Positions 18,406 through 27,002 of a stretch of DNA of 34,390 nt are shown in pieces; the stretch's first letter is position 1, and the number at the start of each line of letters is the position of its first letter. Position numbers and translations under genes: made by a program. Source of the DNA: Phormidium tenue FACHB-886 (lineage in GTDB: Bacteria > Cyanobacteriota > Cyanobacteriia > Elainellales > Elainellaceae). The stretch covers positions 1-34,390 of the forward strand of contig NZ_JACXWX010000051.1 of NCBI RefSeq assembly GCF_014764505.1. The letters are read 5' to 3'. The notes beneath the pieces were generated by a model. It had not been told where the DNA came from. It was given only the letters and a program-made list of their open reading frames with translations, and did no database searches.

Positions 18406-18479
18406 TGCGCTGAAGCGGTTTACGGATCTCTTGTAGCCAGAACTCTGAAAGATTCATTTTTCAATTTGTAAGTCTTCCT

Positions 18480-19616
18480 ATGAGTATCAATCGCCGAAAG
18501 TTTATCAAGTATGTGGGATTAGCTGGCACCGGACTATCATTGGCTGCGTGCACTCAATCCATTACAACCGGTTCGAGTGTCCTCAGTTCCCCGTCTGCTC
18601 AATCCTCTGCAGCAGACAACCCCTTGAAGGCGGGATTCATTTATGTGGGGCCTGTGAAAGATGGCGGTTGGTCCTACGCTCACGATTTGGGTCGTCAGAA
18701 GGTGGAGTCAAGTCTCAGGGGTCAAGTGATGACCTCGTTTGCAGAGAGTGTCTCTGAGGGAGCGGATGTGGAGCGAGTGTTGCGACAATTTGCCAGCACT
18801 GGACACCGGATGATTGTGGCAGCGAGCTTTGGTTACATGGAGTCGGTGATCAAAATTGCCAAAGAGTTTCCAGAGGTTGCTTTTTTTCATCAGGGAGGAT
18901 ACAAACAGGCTTCTAATGTCGCAACCTATAAGGCTCGCTTTGAGGAACCGGCCTATCTCACGGGAATGATTGCCGGTCAGATGACCCAATCCAACATTAT
19001 TGGATATGTAGGAGGCTATCCCGTTCCGGCGATTCTTCGGGAAATGGGAGCCTTTGCCCTGGGGGTCAGGGCGGTTAATCCTCAAGCGGTGATCAAGGTA
19101 GTTTGGGCACAAGTCTGGTATGACCCCGCGAAGGAGAGAGAAGCTGCCGTTGCATTAGCAGGTCTGGGAGCAGATGTGCTGACACAAAACACCAATTCAA
19201 CTGCAATTGTGCAATTTGCTGAGGAAAAGGGAATTTACGCCTTTGGTCACTATGCCGATATGAGTGAATTTGGACCTAAAGCGCATCTGACTGCTCCGAT
19301 TGTGGATTGGGGCAGTTTTTACACGGACAAGGCAAAGCAGATTTTAAGCGGCAACTGGCAGACAGGGAATTACTGGCTGGGTATCCAGGATGGAATTACG
19401 AACCTTGCTCCTATGAACGACCAGGTACCGGATGCGGTTAAGGATGCCGTAAATGTTAAGCGTGAAGAGTTTGCGACGGGTAAGGCGCGGGCCTACGACG
19501 GGACTGTGAAGGATCAGAGTGGAAGAGAACGGGTTCCGGCAGGGCAAACGCTGAGCGATGAAGAGCAGTTAAAGATGGATTGGTTTGTTGAAGGGATTGA
19601 AGGCTCACTTTCATAG
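18480..19616 (+). CDS. BMP-family substrate-binding lipoprotein, tandem copy B (purine-type)
   Basis: This 378-residue paralogue of the previous gene has the same architecture: twin-arginine lipoprotein leader (NRRKFIKYVGLAGTGLSLAAC), a short serine-rich linker and the BMP domain with GFIYVGPVKDGGWSYAHD, ASFGYMESVIKIAKEFPEV and IGYVGGYPVPAILREMGAF. By eye well over half of aligned residues are identical to copy A, including the ending DWFVEGIEGS-S, so the pair arose by tandem duplication. Differences cluster in the leader, linker and some surface positions; pocket-lining segments such as DGGWSYAHD are unchanged. The gene starts at ATG 18480, 102 bases after copy A, and is followed after 11 bases by the 2OG oxygenase gene. 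Confidence 0.92.
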   Translation: MSINRRKFIKYVGLAGTGLSLAACTQSITTGSSVLSSPSAQSSAADNPLKAGFIYVGPVKDGGWSYAHDLGRQKVESSLRGQVMTSFAESVSEGADVERVLRQFASTGHRMIVAASFGYMESVIKIAKEFPEVAFFHQGGYKQASNVATYKARFEEPAYLTGMIAGQMTQSNIIGYVGGYPVPAILREMGAFALGVRAVNPQAVIKVVWAQVWYDPAKEREAAVALAGLGADVLTQNTNSTAIVQFAEEKGIYAFGHYADMSEFGPKAHLTAPIVDWGSFYTDKAKQILSGNWQTGNYWLGIQDGITNLAPMNDQVPDAVKDAVNVKREEFATGKARAYDGTVKDQSGRERVPAGQTLSDEEQLKMDWFVEGIEGSLS

Positions 19617-19627
19617 CGATAAGGGAT

Positions 19628-20566
19628 ATGACCACAGAAATTCCGGTGATTGATTTTGCGGCATTCAGTTCAGAGGATGCAGTTGAAAAGCAGGAGGTGA
19701 GCCGACTGATTTACCGAGCCTGTTCTGAAATCGGCTTTTTCTACGGGAGGAATCTAGGGGTTTCCCCAGTTCTGGCTGAACTCCTTTTTGAGCAACTTCG
19801 ACGATTCTTTGCCCTGCCTAATTCAGTCAAACAGCAGCTTCCCTGGTCTGGCCCCTACAGCAATCGGGGGTATCTGGGGTGTGGGCAGGAACAACTTGAT
19901 CCGGCGTATCCGGGTGATATTAAGGAAACATTTAATGTGGGTCGAGAGACGGGTCTGAAACAGCCAGAGCGTTCTAATCGATGGCCTTCTGGAATGGAGG
20001 ATTTTCGGACTCACGTTTTGGCATTCTATGATGCCTGTACGCTGGCTTCCGATCGCATTTTTGAAGCGTTCGCGATCGCCCTCGATCTCCCCACCGATTT
20101 CATCGTCAACCAACACAATCAGCAGAACAATATTTTACGGTTACTGCACTATCCTCCGGTTGATGGGGTTAAGCCAGATCATGCGCTGCGAGCCGGTGCC
20201 CATACCGACTACGGTAGCCTGACCCTGCTGTTTCAAGAGTCGGGCAGTTCCGGACTGGAAGTTCAGAATGGTCAGGGTGAGTGGATTGCTGCACCTGCGC
20301 TCGCCAACACCATCCTGGTCAATACGGGAGATTTAATGGAACACTGGACCAATGGTTTATTTCGTTCCACCAATCATCGCGTGGTAATTCCAGGAGACGA
20401 TTGGGCGAGCCATTCTCGCTATGCTGCCGCCTTTTTCTGTCATCCCAACGAAGATGCCGAAATTAGCTGTATTCCCAGTTGTCAATCCTCTGAACAGCCG
20501 CCCAGATATTCCACGGTGATGGCGGGAGAGTATATTCGCGATCGCATCCAGGCAAGTGGCTTATGA
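19628..20566 (+). CDS. Fe(II)/2-oxoglutarate oxygenase, isopenicillin-N-synthase family
   Basis: The 312-residue enzyme has the IPNS-like N-terminus IPVIDFAAF and ACSEIGFFYGRNLGV, the iron facial triad H192, D194 (AGAHTDYGSLTLL) and H250 (STNHRVV), and R264 in SRYAAAFF as the likely 2-oxoglutarate carboxylate binder. It should couple 2OG decarboxylation to hydroxylation or dealkylation of a small substrate. Fungal thymine 7-hydroxylase belongs to the same broad family and gives a nucleobase precedent. It lies between the binding proteins and the ABC ATPase and overlaps the latter by 4 bases (ATGA), so it acts in the same pathway. AAGGGAT stands just before the ATG. The substrate is unknown. 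Confidence 0.9.
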   Translation: MTTEIPVIDFAAFSSEDAVEKQEVSRLIYRACSEIGFFYGRNLGVSPVLAELLFEQLRRFFALPNSVKQQLPWSGPYSNRGYLGCGQEQLDPAYPGDIKETFNVGRETGLKQPERSNRWPSGMEDFRTHVLAFYDACTLASDRIFEAFAIALDLPTDFIVNQHNQQNNILRLLHYPPVDGVKPDHALRAGAHTDYGSLTLLFQESGSSGLEVQNGQGEWIAAPALANTILVNTGDLMEHWTNGLFRSTNHRVVIPGDDWASHSRYAAAFFCHPNEDAEISCIPSCQSSEQPPRYSTVMAGEYIRDRIQASGL

Positions 20567-22113
20567 CGAGTTCTTCCCAGGTTCCTCGACTCAGACTCAC
20601 CCAGATCACGAAACAATATCCCGGATGTCTGGCCAACGATCAGATTGATCTCAGCATCATGCCCGGTGAAATTCACGCATTGCTGGGTGAGAATGGTGCA
20701 GGTAAAAGTACGTTGATGAAAATTGCCTATGGGTCAGTCCGTCCTGACGCGGGAGTAGTGGAATGGGACGGTCAACCCGTCAAGATTGCGAACCCAGCAG
20801 AGGCGCGGGCTTTAGGCATTAACATGGTGTTTCAACATTTCTCTTTGTTTGAAACGTTAACTGTGACGGAAAATATTGCTTTAGCGACGGATAAATGTCA
20901 ACGCTGGGATTTAAAACAGTTGGCCCATCGCATTCAATCTCTATCCAACCGTTATGGCTTACAGGTAAATCCCGCACAGCCCATTCACACCTTGTCCGTC
21001 GGTGAACGCCAACGGGTCGAGATTCTTCGCTGTTTGTCTCAGGTGACTCGTCTGCTGATTCTGGATGAGCCAACCTCTGTCCTAACGGCATCCGAAACCG
21101 AGCAACTCTTCACCGTCCTGCATCAGATCGCTCAGGATGGCTGTAGCATCCTGTTCATCAGCCACAAACTGAAGGAGGTGCAAACGCTGTGCGATCGCGC
21201 CACTATCCTTAGGAATGGCAGGGTCGTAGCCCATTGCCAGCCTAAATCTGAAACGTTGAGTAGTCTGGCCCAGCTGATGGTAGGTCACAGTTTCTCCAGG
21301 AGGCAGACGGTGAAGTCCCCTGCGATCGGGGCAGTGCGGTTGGCTGTGAATAATCTAGGTCTCAGTCCGCAGCACCCCTTTGGGAAATCACTGCATCATA
21401 TTTGCTTTGAGGTTCGTTCTGGGGAAATTTTGGGGATTGCTGGAGTGGCGGGCAATGGGCAGAGTGAATTACTGGCGGCTTTGAGTGGGGAATATTTGTG
21501 TAAAGCGCAAATGATTCAATTGGGAAACCGTTCGGTGGGACATCTGGGTGTGGCGCAGCGGCGTGCTCTGGGACTAGCCTATGCACCGGGCGATCGCCTG
21601 GGTAAAGCAGCAGTGCCCCGTATGAGTCTGACGGAGAATGCCCTGCTCACCGGCTATTCCCAACATCTGGTCAAACGGGGCTGGATTCGTCGGGACAGAT
21701 TACACCAGTGGACGCAGCAGATTATTGACCAGTTCAATGTGAAACAGTCAGGCCGTTCCAGTAAGGCGCGCAGTCTTTCCGGTGGCAATTTGCAGAAATT
21801 TTTGATCGGTCGAGAAGTGTTGCAAGAACCACAGGTATTTCTGGTGGCCCATCCCACCTGGGGGGTGGATGTTCGATCGACAGCGAGCATTCATGAAGCC
21901 CTGATTCAACTGCGCAATTCTGGAACAGCTATTCTGCTGGTATCGGACGATTTAGACGAAATTTTTGCATTGTGCGATCGCGTCGCCGTCATCCATCAAG
22001 GCATCCTATCTCCAACCTATTCAGTTCAGGATTGTGACTTGAATCAACTCAGTGACTGGATGGGAGGGGTTGAGTCAAGCGTGAAGCCGAAGGAATTATT
22101 CTATGCAGATTAA
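20563..22113 (+). CDS. ABC transporter ATP-binding protein with two ATPase domains, importer 2
   Basis: This 516-residue duplicated ABC ATPase parallels the one at 11.7-13.3 kb. Domain 1 has Walker A GENGAGKST, signature LSVGERQR and Walker B LLILDEPTSVL. Domain 2 has degenerate Walker A GVAGNGQSEL, signature LSGGNLQK and the altered Walker B region FLVAHPTWGVDVRS, where the more usual PTRGLDVGA is changed. It overlaps the oxygenase stop by 4 bases and the next permease start by 11 bases, so all these genes are translationally coupled. It drives the second nucleobase-type importer with the two following permeases and the tandem binding proteins. Confidence 0.93.
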   Translation: MTSSSQVPRLRLTQITKQYPGCLANDQIDLSIMPGEIHALLGENGAGKSTLMKIAYGSVRPDAGVVEWDGQPVKIANPAEARALGINMVFQHFSLFETLTVTENIALATDKCQRWDLKQLAHRIQSLSNRYGLQVNPAQPIHTLSVGERQRVEILRCLSQVTRLLILDEPTSVLTASETEQLFTVLHQIAQDGCSILFISHKLKEVQTLCDRATILRNGRVVAHCQPKSETLSSLAQLMVGHSFSRRQTVKSPAIGAVRLAVNNLGLSPQHPFGKSLHHICFEVRSGEILGIAGVAGNGQSELLAALSGEYLCKAQMIQLGNRSVGHLGVAQRRALGLAYAPGDRLGKAAVPRMSLTENALLTGYSQHLVKRGWIRRDRLHQWTQQIIDQFNVKQSGRSSKARSLSGGNLQKFLIGREVLQEPQVFLVAHPTWGVDVRSTASIHEALIQLRNSGTAILLVSDDLDEIFALCDRVAVIHQGILSPTYSVQDCDLNQLSDWMGGVESSVKPKELFYAD

Positions 22114-23188
22114 ACTAGAGCCGCGTGCTGCGGCTCCGGGCTGGATGAAGTTGCTTTCTCCAGGGTTGGCAATCGCCCTGACGCTCAGTTTTGCATTGCT
22201 GTGGTTTGGGCTATTGGGAAAGCCACCGCTGGCAGCCCTGAACGCGATGCTGATTGCTCCGGTCAGTCACTTTTATGGCATTGCAGAAATATTTACGCGG
22301 GCGGCTCCGTTGACCTTAATGGCATCAGGCTTAGCCCTATGCTTTCGAGCCAACCTCTGGAATATTGGGGCTGAAGGGCAGTTTCTCATGGGTGCGGTCT
22401 TCAGTAGCGGTTTGGCTTTGGCTTTAGGAGGATGGAATACCCGCTGGATTTTGATTCCGATTGTGCTGGCTGGATGTTTGGGAGGTGCAATTTGGGGCAG
22501 TATTCCTGCTTTATTGCGCGTTAAATTCAACACGAATGAAACTCTAACCAGCTTAATGCTCAACTATGTAGCCGCTGCCGTTTTGAATTATCTGGTCTAC
22601 GGACCCTGGAAAAATCCTGCTGCATTCAACTTTCCAGAAACAGAGCTGTTTTCTCAATCTGCAACGCTACCGATTCTATTTTCTGGTACACGTATTCATC
22701 TGGGTGTTGTATTTGGAATTGTCGCAGCGATTGTAGTGGGCTTAGTGCTCAGTCGCACTCTATTCGGTTTTCAGGTGCGTGTGGTTGGCAATAGTTTGTC
22801 TGCTGCTCAATATTCAGGAATTTCGCACAACCAGATCATTTGGATGATTTTTCTAGTCAGTTCTGCCCTGGCAGGACTGGCAGGTGCGTGTGAAGTGACG
22901 GGTGCGATCGGGCAACTGCGCCCATCAATTTCCCCCGATTATGGTTACGCATCGATCGTTGCTGCGTTTATTGCAAGACTCAATCCAATTGGCGTAATTT
23001 TCTCCAGTCTTTTGATGGCACTGCTCTATATCGGTGGAGAAACAGCGCAGATTACCTTGAGTATTCCTCCGGCTGTTTCTGGCATGTTTCAGGGAACGCT
23101 TTTGCTATTCCTTTTAGCGACGGATGTTCTACTGTCCTATCGTGTTCGTTGGATTTCTAATCACCGTGAGGTCATTCCCAATTCATGA
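22103..23188 (+). CDS. ABC transporter permease, importer 2 (NupP/YufP-like)
   Basis: This 361-residue polytopic permease is equivalent to the 352-residue protein of importer 1. Landmarks are TLMASGLALCFRANLWNIGAEGQFLMG, the loop RVKFNTNETLTSLMLNYVA, the coupling helix RTLFGFQVRVVGNSLSAAQYSG and PDYGYASIVAAFIARLNPIG. GAAGGAA stands about 7 bases upstream of the ATG, inside the end of the ATPase gene. Its stop overlaps the next permease start as ATGA. The strong FRANLWNIGAEGQ motif places it in the nucleoside/BMP branch rather than among simple sugar permeases. Confidence 0.9.
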   Translation: MQIKLEPRAAAPGWMKLLSPGLAIALTLSFALLWFGLLGKPPLAALNAMLIAPVSHFYGIAEIFTRAAPLTLMASGLALCFRANLWNIGAEGQFLMGAVFSSGLALALGGWNTRWILIPIVLAGCLGGAIWGSIPALLRVKFNTNETLTSLMLNYVAAAVLNYLVYGPWKNPAAFNFPETELFSQSATLPILFSGTRIHLGVVFGIVAAIVVGLVLSRTLFGFQVRVVGNSLSAAQYSGISHNQIIWMIFLVSSALAGLAGACEVTGAIGQLRPSISPDYGYASIVAAFIARLNPIGVIFSSLLMALLYIGGETAQITLSIPPAVSGMFQGTLLLFLLATDVLLSYRVRWISNHREVIPNS

Positions 23189-24111
23189 CGATTGATATTT
23201 TGGTTTCCATTCTGAGTGGTACGGTTCGTGCGGCAACACCGTTAATTCTAGCGGGTTTGGGAGAGCTTGTAGCAGAAAAGTCTGGGGTTTTGAACCTGGG
23301 TGTAGAGGGCATGATGTTGATGGGAGCCGTAACGGGCTTTATTGTAGCGATTACCTCTGGAAATTTGTATCTAGGGTTGCTGGCAGCGGTTTTAGTGGGA
23401 GTTTTCATGGCAGCGATCCATGCCTTTCTGACCGTGAGTGCCAATGCTAACCAGATCGCCACAGGACTGGCCTTAAACATCTTTGCGCTGGGAATGAGTA
23501 CCTTCCTGGGAGATCCCTATGTCGGTCAACCCCTAGAGGGAATGAAGGCGATCGCCATCCCCCTCTTCAACCGGATTCCCGTCTTAGGAGACGCGCTGTT
23601 TAATCAAGACATCCTCGTATACGGAACTATTGGATTAACGCTATTAACCGTCTGGTTCTTAACGAAAACCCGTACTGGTTTGTCCTTACGAAGCGTTGGA
23701 GAATCCCCCCAGGCAGCCCACGCGATTGGATTACCAGTGATTCAGATTCGCTATCTTGCTGTACTGTTTGGCGGTGCCCTGGCAGGTCTGGCAGGAGCCT
23801 ATCTGTCCCTGGTTTACACCTCCCTTTGGGCAGAAAATATGGTGGCGGGTCGCGGCTGGATTGCGGTTGCTTTAGTCGTCTTTGCCAACTGGAAACCGGA
23901 GCGATTGCTGTTAGGCGGTTATCTCTTTGGGGGCATGACCCTTGTGCAACTGATCTTGCAGGGGTTTGGAATTGGATTTTCTCCCTTCTTCTTTCAATCG
24001 CTTCCCCATTTAGCAACCATTCTCGTTCTGGTTTTCATCTCTCAGGATACGTTTCGATCTTTCCTGGGAACGCCCGCTTCACTGGGGCTTCCATTTTATT
24101 TGCATCGTTGA
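23185..24111 (+). CDS. ABC transporter permease, importer 2 (NupQ/YufQ-like)
   Basis: This is a 308-residue permease matching the 300-residue one of importer 1, with GLGELVAEKSGVLNLGVEGMMLMGAV, the coupling segment TRTGLSLRSVGESPQAAHAIG and VAGRGWIAVALVVFANW. It begins four bases inside the previous permease gene and ends 4 bases before the amidase start, so transport and amide hydrolysis are joined in one operon. The two NupQ-like proteins of the island are related but clearly diverged, which points to separate acquisition or old duplication and perhaps different cargo. Confidence 0.9.
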   Translation: MTIDILVSILSGTVRAATPLILAGLGELVAEKSGVLNLGVEGMMLMGAVTGFIVAITSGNLYLGLLAAVLVGVFMAAIHAFLTVSANANQIATGLALNIFALGMSTFLGDPYVGQPLEGMKAIAIPLFNRIPVLGDALFNQDILVYGTIGLTLLTVWFLTKTRTGLSLRSVGESPQAAHAIGLPVIQIRYLAVLFGGALAGLAGAYLSLVYTSLWAENMVAGRGWIAVALVVFANWKPERLLLGGYLFGGMTLVQLILQGFGIGFSPFFFQSLPHLATILVLVFISQDTFRSFLGTPASLGLPFYLHR

Positions 24112-24115
24112 GGAA

Positions 24116-25549
24116 ATGAGTCAGGTTATGCGTGATTTAAGTATTCTTGAACAGCTCAGCCACGATCTACAAAATCGTTTTCTCAGTTCGCGAGAACTCG
24201 TAGAGCATGTGTTGGAGAACATCAAAACTCGCGATAGAACACTCAATAGTATTTCGGCAATTATTCCAGAACGGGCGCTTGCCATGGCCGATCGCTTAGA
24301 TCGGGAATTGGCGGAAGGCAAAATTCGCAGTCCCCTACACGGCATTCCGTTTGGCGTAAAGGATTTTCTGGATGTTGAGGGAGCGGTGACAACTGCGGGG
24401 TTTCCGGCTTATGCTCGGCGGAAAGGCATTGCGACCCAGGATGCAGAGTTGGTGGCTCGATTGGTGGCAGCCGGTGCAATTCCTGTGGCTAAAACCAGTA
24501 CCAACGAATTGGCTTATGGGTTAGACGGTTGTAATGTGCATTATGGTCAGGTCTACAATCCCTGGGATCCGGCGCGGGTTGCAGGGGGGTCTAGTTCTGG
24601 CTCCGGGGCAGCGGTTGCGGCTAACCTGCTTCCCTTCGCACTGGGGAGCGATACGGGCGGATCAATTCGGGTTCCCTGTGCCTATAACGGAATTTCGGGC
24701 ATTCGGGCTACCCACGGGCAGGTCTTTACAGGATGTGTTCCCCTCGCTCCTATTTTTGATACAGTTGGGCCAATGGCTCGGTGGGCAAGAGATGTGGCGA
24801 TCGCCCACGCCATCTTACAACAGGAAACTTTCCCCCAGGGCACCTTCAACCTGAACCCAGAAGAACGAATTCGAGGTTTGGTTTTGGGGGTTGTAGACGA
24901 TGCAGGACTCGCCAAACTTCCACCCGAAACGCTAGAAATTTATAAAAACAGCCTGAGAACTCTGGAAGCAGCAGGAGTTTACCTTGATCTGATTGATTTA
25001 CCCATCTTTGCAGGAGACGAAGCGTTCCAAACCTTCACAACGCTGCAAAGTGTCCAGGGTTTGTATTCCCACCTGAAACATTTTGAAGAAGATGCAGATG
25101 AGATGAGTCCTACCGTTCGCTCCCGAATGGAGCGGGGATTCCAGATTTCCGCCCTAGATTATGTGAGGGCTGAACAGGTGCGTCAATCCATCGTGGCTCG
25201 CGTCAAACAAGCGTTGGAGGGCAGAGCGGCTCTACTCCTACCGACTACACCTACCCCAGCCCATTATCCCGATATAGACACCTTTGATTTCAAGGGAAGT
25301 TTAGTGGAGCTGCGAAACAGTATCCTGCGGCTCTGCTGCATTGGAGCTTTATCGGGACATCCAATCGCAGCGGTTCCTGCAGGTCTTTATCAGGGTCTTC
25401 CGTTAGGGTGGCAGGTTGTGGGTGGCAAAAAGCAGGATTTAACCGTTTTAGCCTTAGCAGATGCCATTCAACACCTGATCACAATGCCCTTTCAGCCTGC
25501 CATTCACACAACGACTGGCTCACCATCTCGTCTCATCTCAACCCAATAA
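24116..25549 (+). CDS. Amidase-signature family hydrolase (AtzE/GatA-like)
   Basis: The 477-residue protein carries the Ser-cisSer-Lys catalytic set of the amidase signature family: K82 in PFGVKDFLD, the cis-serine in AGGSSSGSGAAVA (about 159-161) and the nucleophile S183 in GSDTGGSIRVP. Members hydrolyse small amides, carboxybiuret (AtzE), allophanate or amino-acid amides. GatA of the aminoacyl-tRNA amidotransferase is an unlikely alternative because no gatB or gatC is adjacent and the gene is embedded in a catabolic operon. The start ATG 24116 follows the permease stop by 4 bases, with GAGGAA overlapping that stop. It probably frees nitrogen from a product of the ring-oxidising enzymes; the substrate is unknown. 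Confidence 0.9.
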   Translation: MSQVMRDLSILEQLSHDLQNRFLSSRELVEHVLENIKTRDRTLNSISAIIPERALAMADRLDRELAEGKIRSPLHGIPFGVKDFLDVEGAVTTAGFPAYARRKGIATQDAELVARLVAAGAIPVAKTSTNELAYGLDGCNVHYGQVYNPWDPARVAGGSSSGSGAAVAANLLPFALGSDTGGSIRVPCAYNGISGIRATHGQVFTGCVPLAPIFDTVGPMARWARDVAIAHAILQQETFPQGTFNLNPEERIRGLVLGVVDDAGLAKLPPETLEIYKNSLRTLEAAGVYLDLIDLPIFAGDEAFQTFTTLQSVQGLYSHLKHFEEDADEMSPTVRSRMERGFQISALDYVRAEQVRQSIVARVKQALEGRAALLLPTTPTPAHYPDIDTFDFKGSLVELRNSILRLCCIGALSGHPIAAVPAGLYQGLPLGWQVVGGKKQDLTVLALADAIQHLITMPFQPAIHTTTGSPSRLISTQ

Positions 25550-25553
25550 GCCG

Positions 25554-26369
25554 ATGGACTTGCATCATATTGAAACTTACCTGTGTCCTATCAATTTCAA
25601 GGAGATTCAAACCTGGCAGCAGGGGTGGGTTTGGTTAGCAGGAGGCACGTGGATTTTTTCTGAACCGCAGCCTCAGATGCAGGCGTTAATCGATCTACAA
25701 AGCCTGAGCTGGTCAGAACTCAACGCCACTTCTACCGGACTCACCATTGGGGCAACCTGTGTCATGAATCGTCTATTGCACGCCCTCTATCCGGCGGAAT
25801 GGATTGGGGTGCAGGCTCTTCAAAGTGCGGTGCGGGAACTGGCTTCCTTCAAGGTGCAAAATGTCGCAACCGTTGCGGGAAATCTCTGCTTAGCTCTACC
25901 CGCCAGTACCTTTGCTCCCGTCATGTTGGCGCTGGGAGCAATCTATCAGATTCAGCCTCTGAGCGATTCCTCCTACTGGATTCCAGCCGCTTTGTTTCAG
26001 ACCGGGGCGAGACAAACGATTCTCAATCCGGGGGACGTCTTGCGGAAAATCTGGATTGCAAACGACAACCTGAAATGGCGCGTGAATTACCAGCGGATTT
26101 GTGTTGCGTCGGCTGGGGTAGCGATCGCCACGGTCGTCGGGGCTTACAACCCTGAAACCTCCCAGTTGCGGTTTGGCATTGGGGCCAGCATCCCTGCCCC
26201 TCAATTGATTGAATTTGATCATCTCCCAACGGTGGAAACACTAACTCAGACCTTAGATGAACAAATCCCGATTACGAATTACTTCAGTGATGTCAGTGCG
26301 AGTGCGGCATATCGCCATCATGTGACGAAAGTACTGCTGAGGCGATCGCTACAAGAACTCATCTCTTGA
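25554..26369 (+). CDS. FAD-binding subunit of molybdopterin dehydrogenase (YgfM/CoxM-like)
   Basis: The 271-residue protein has the two flavin-contact motifs of this subunit family: WVWLAGGTWIFSEP near residues 26-39 (family VAGGTDL) and NVATVAGNLCLALPAST near 103-119 (family IGGN-AxASPAxD). A small C-terminal domain follows. It should accept electrons from the iron-sulphur clusters of the XdhD-like protein encoded at 6.0-8.8 kb and pass them to NAD+ or oxygen. The acid usually closing the second motif (ASPAGD) is not obvious, so electron acceptor choice is uncertain. It starts 4 bases after the amidase stop and precedes the maturation gene by 9 bases. Confidence 0.87.
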   Translation: MDLHHIETYLCPINFKEIQTWQQGWVWLAGGTWIFSEPQPQMQALIDLQSLSWSELNATSTGLTIGATCVMNRLLHALYPAEWIGVQALQSAVRELASFKVQNVATVAGNLCLALPASTFAPVMLALGAIYQIQPLSDSSYWIPAALFQTGARQTILNPGDVLRKIWIANDNLKWRVNYQRICVASAGVAIATVVGAYNPETSQLRFGIGASIPAPQLIEFDHLPTVETLTQTLDEQIPITNYFSDVSASAAYRHHVTKVLLRRSLQELIS

Positions 26370-26378
26370 CCTTTAATC

Positions 26379-27002
26379 ATGCTGAGTAATAAAAATTTTG
26401 CGATCGTTCTGACCGCAGGACAGTCTAAACGCATGGGGACTTGTAAGGCTGGATTGCCGTGGTGCGATGGGCACACATTACTCACCTACCAGACCCATCA
26501 GTGGTTGATGGCTGGCGTAATCCCGATCGTTGTTCTGGGTCCTCATAATAAACATCAACAGGAGAACTGTCCCTATGGATGCCAGGTGGTTATCAACCCT
26601 GACCCCAACCGGGGCAAAACCAGCTCTGTTTTGCTGGGATTGCAGGCCCTGTCCCCGAAATTTAGAAATGTCATCATTTCTGCGGTGGATCAACCTCGTC
26701 CTCAACTAATCTACCAGATGCTGCTCCAATCCCATGAGCAACACAGGGCTGCCATCACAGTTCCCAGTTATGGAAACCGGATGGGACATCCCACGATTTT
26801 TTCTCAATCCATGCTGCCGCAATTGATGCTCATTCGCGAAGAGACTCAGGGACTACGGCAGTTGGTTCATCAGTGTAAGGCTCATCTTCACCAATTGGAA
26901 TTTAGAACCATGAATGTTCTCATGGACTTAAACACGCCGGAGGTCTATCAGGCTCATCGACTTGAGTTTATCGTACCAACTACCGAATCCTGTTACTCAT
27001 GA
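26379..27002 (+). CDS. MocA-like molybdopterin cytidylyltransferase (NTP transferase family)
   Basis: The 207-residue protein has the nucleotide-binding signature VLTAGQSKRMGTCKAGLPW of the MobA/MocA family, VINPDPNRGKTSSVLLGLQ, the metal-site region ISAVDQPRP and NRMGHPTIFS. In E. coli, MocA attaches CMP to molybdopterin to make the cofactor used by xanthine dehydrogenase-type enzymes, and it is the expected partner of an XdhD-like enzyme. Here it directly follows the FAD subunit, so it most likely prepares cofactor for the same enzyme. The usual VDQP motif has the form AVDQPR. Its stop overlaps the stop of the opposing small gene by about 10 bases. Confidence 0.85.
   Translation: MLSNKNFAIVLTAGQSKRMGTCKAGLPWCDGHTLLTYQTHQWLMAGVIPIVVLGPHNKHQQENCPYGCQVVINPDPNRGKTSSVLLGLQALSPKFRNVIISAVDQPRPQLIYQMLLQSHEQHRAAITVPSYGNRMGHPTIFSQSMLPQLMLIREETQGLRQLVHQCKAHLHQLEFRTMNVLMDLNTPEVYQAHRLEFIVPTTESCYS

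Noticed and set aside
22273-23480. Minus-strand frames opposite importer 2 permeases
   Set aside because: Same shadow effect as above; no start sites or families.
24116-25549. Amidase as GatA of tRNA-dependent amidation
   Set aside because: No gatB/gatC nearby and tight coupling to transporter and dehydrogenase genes; a catabolic amidase fits better.
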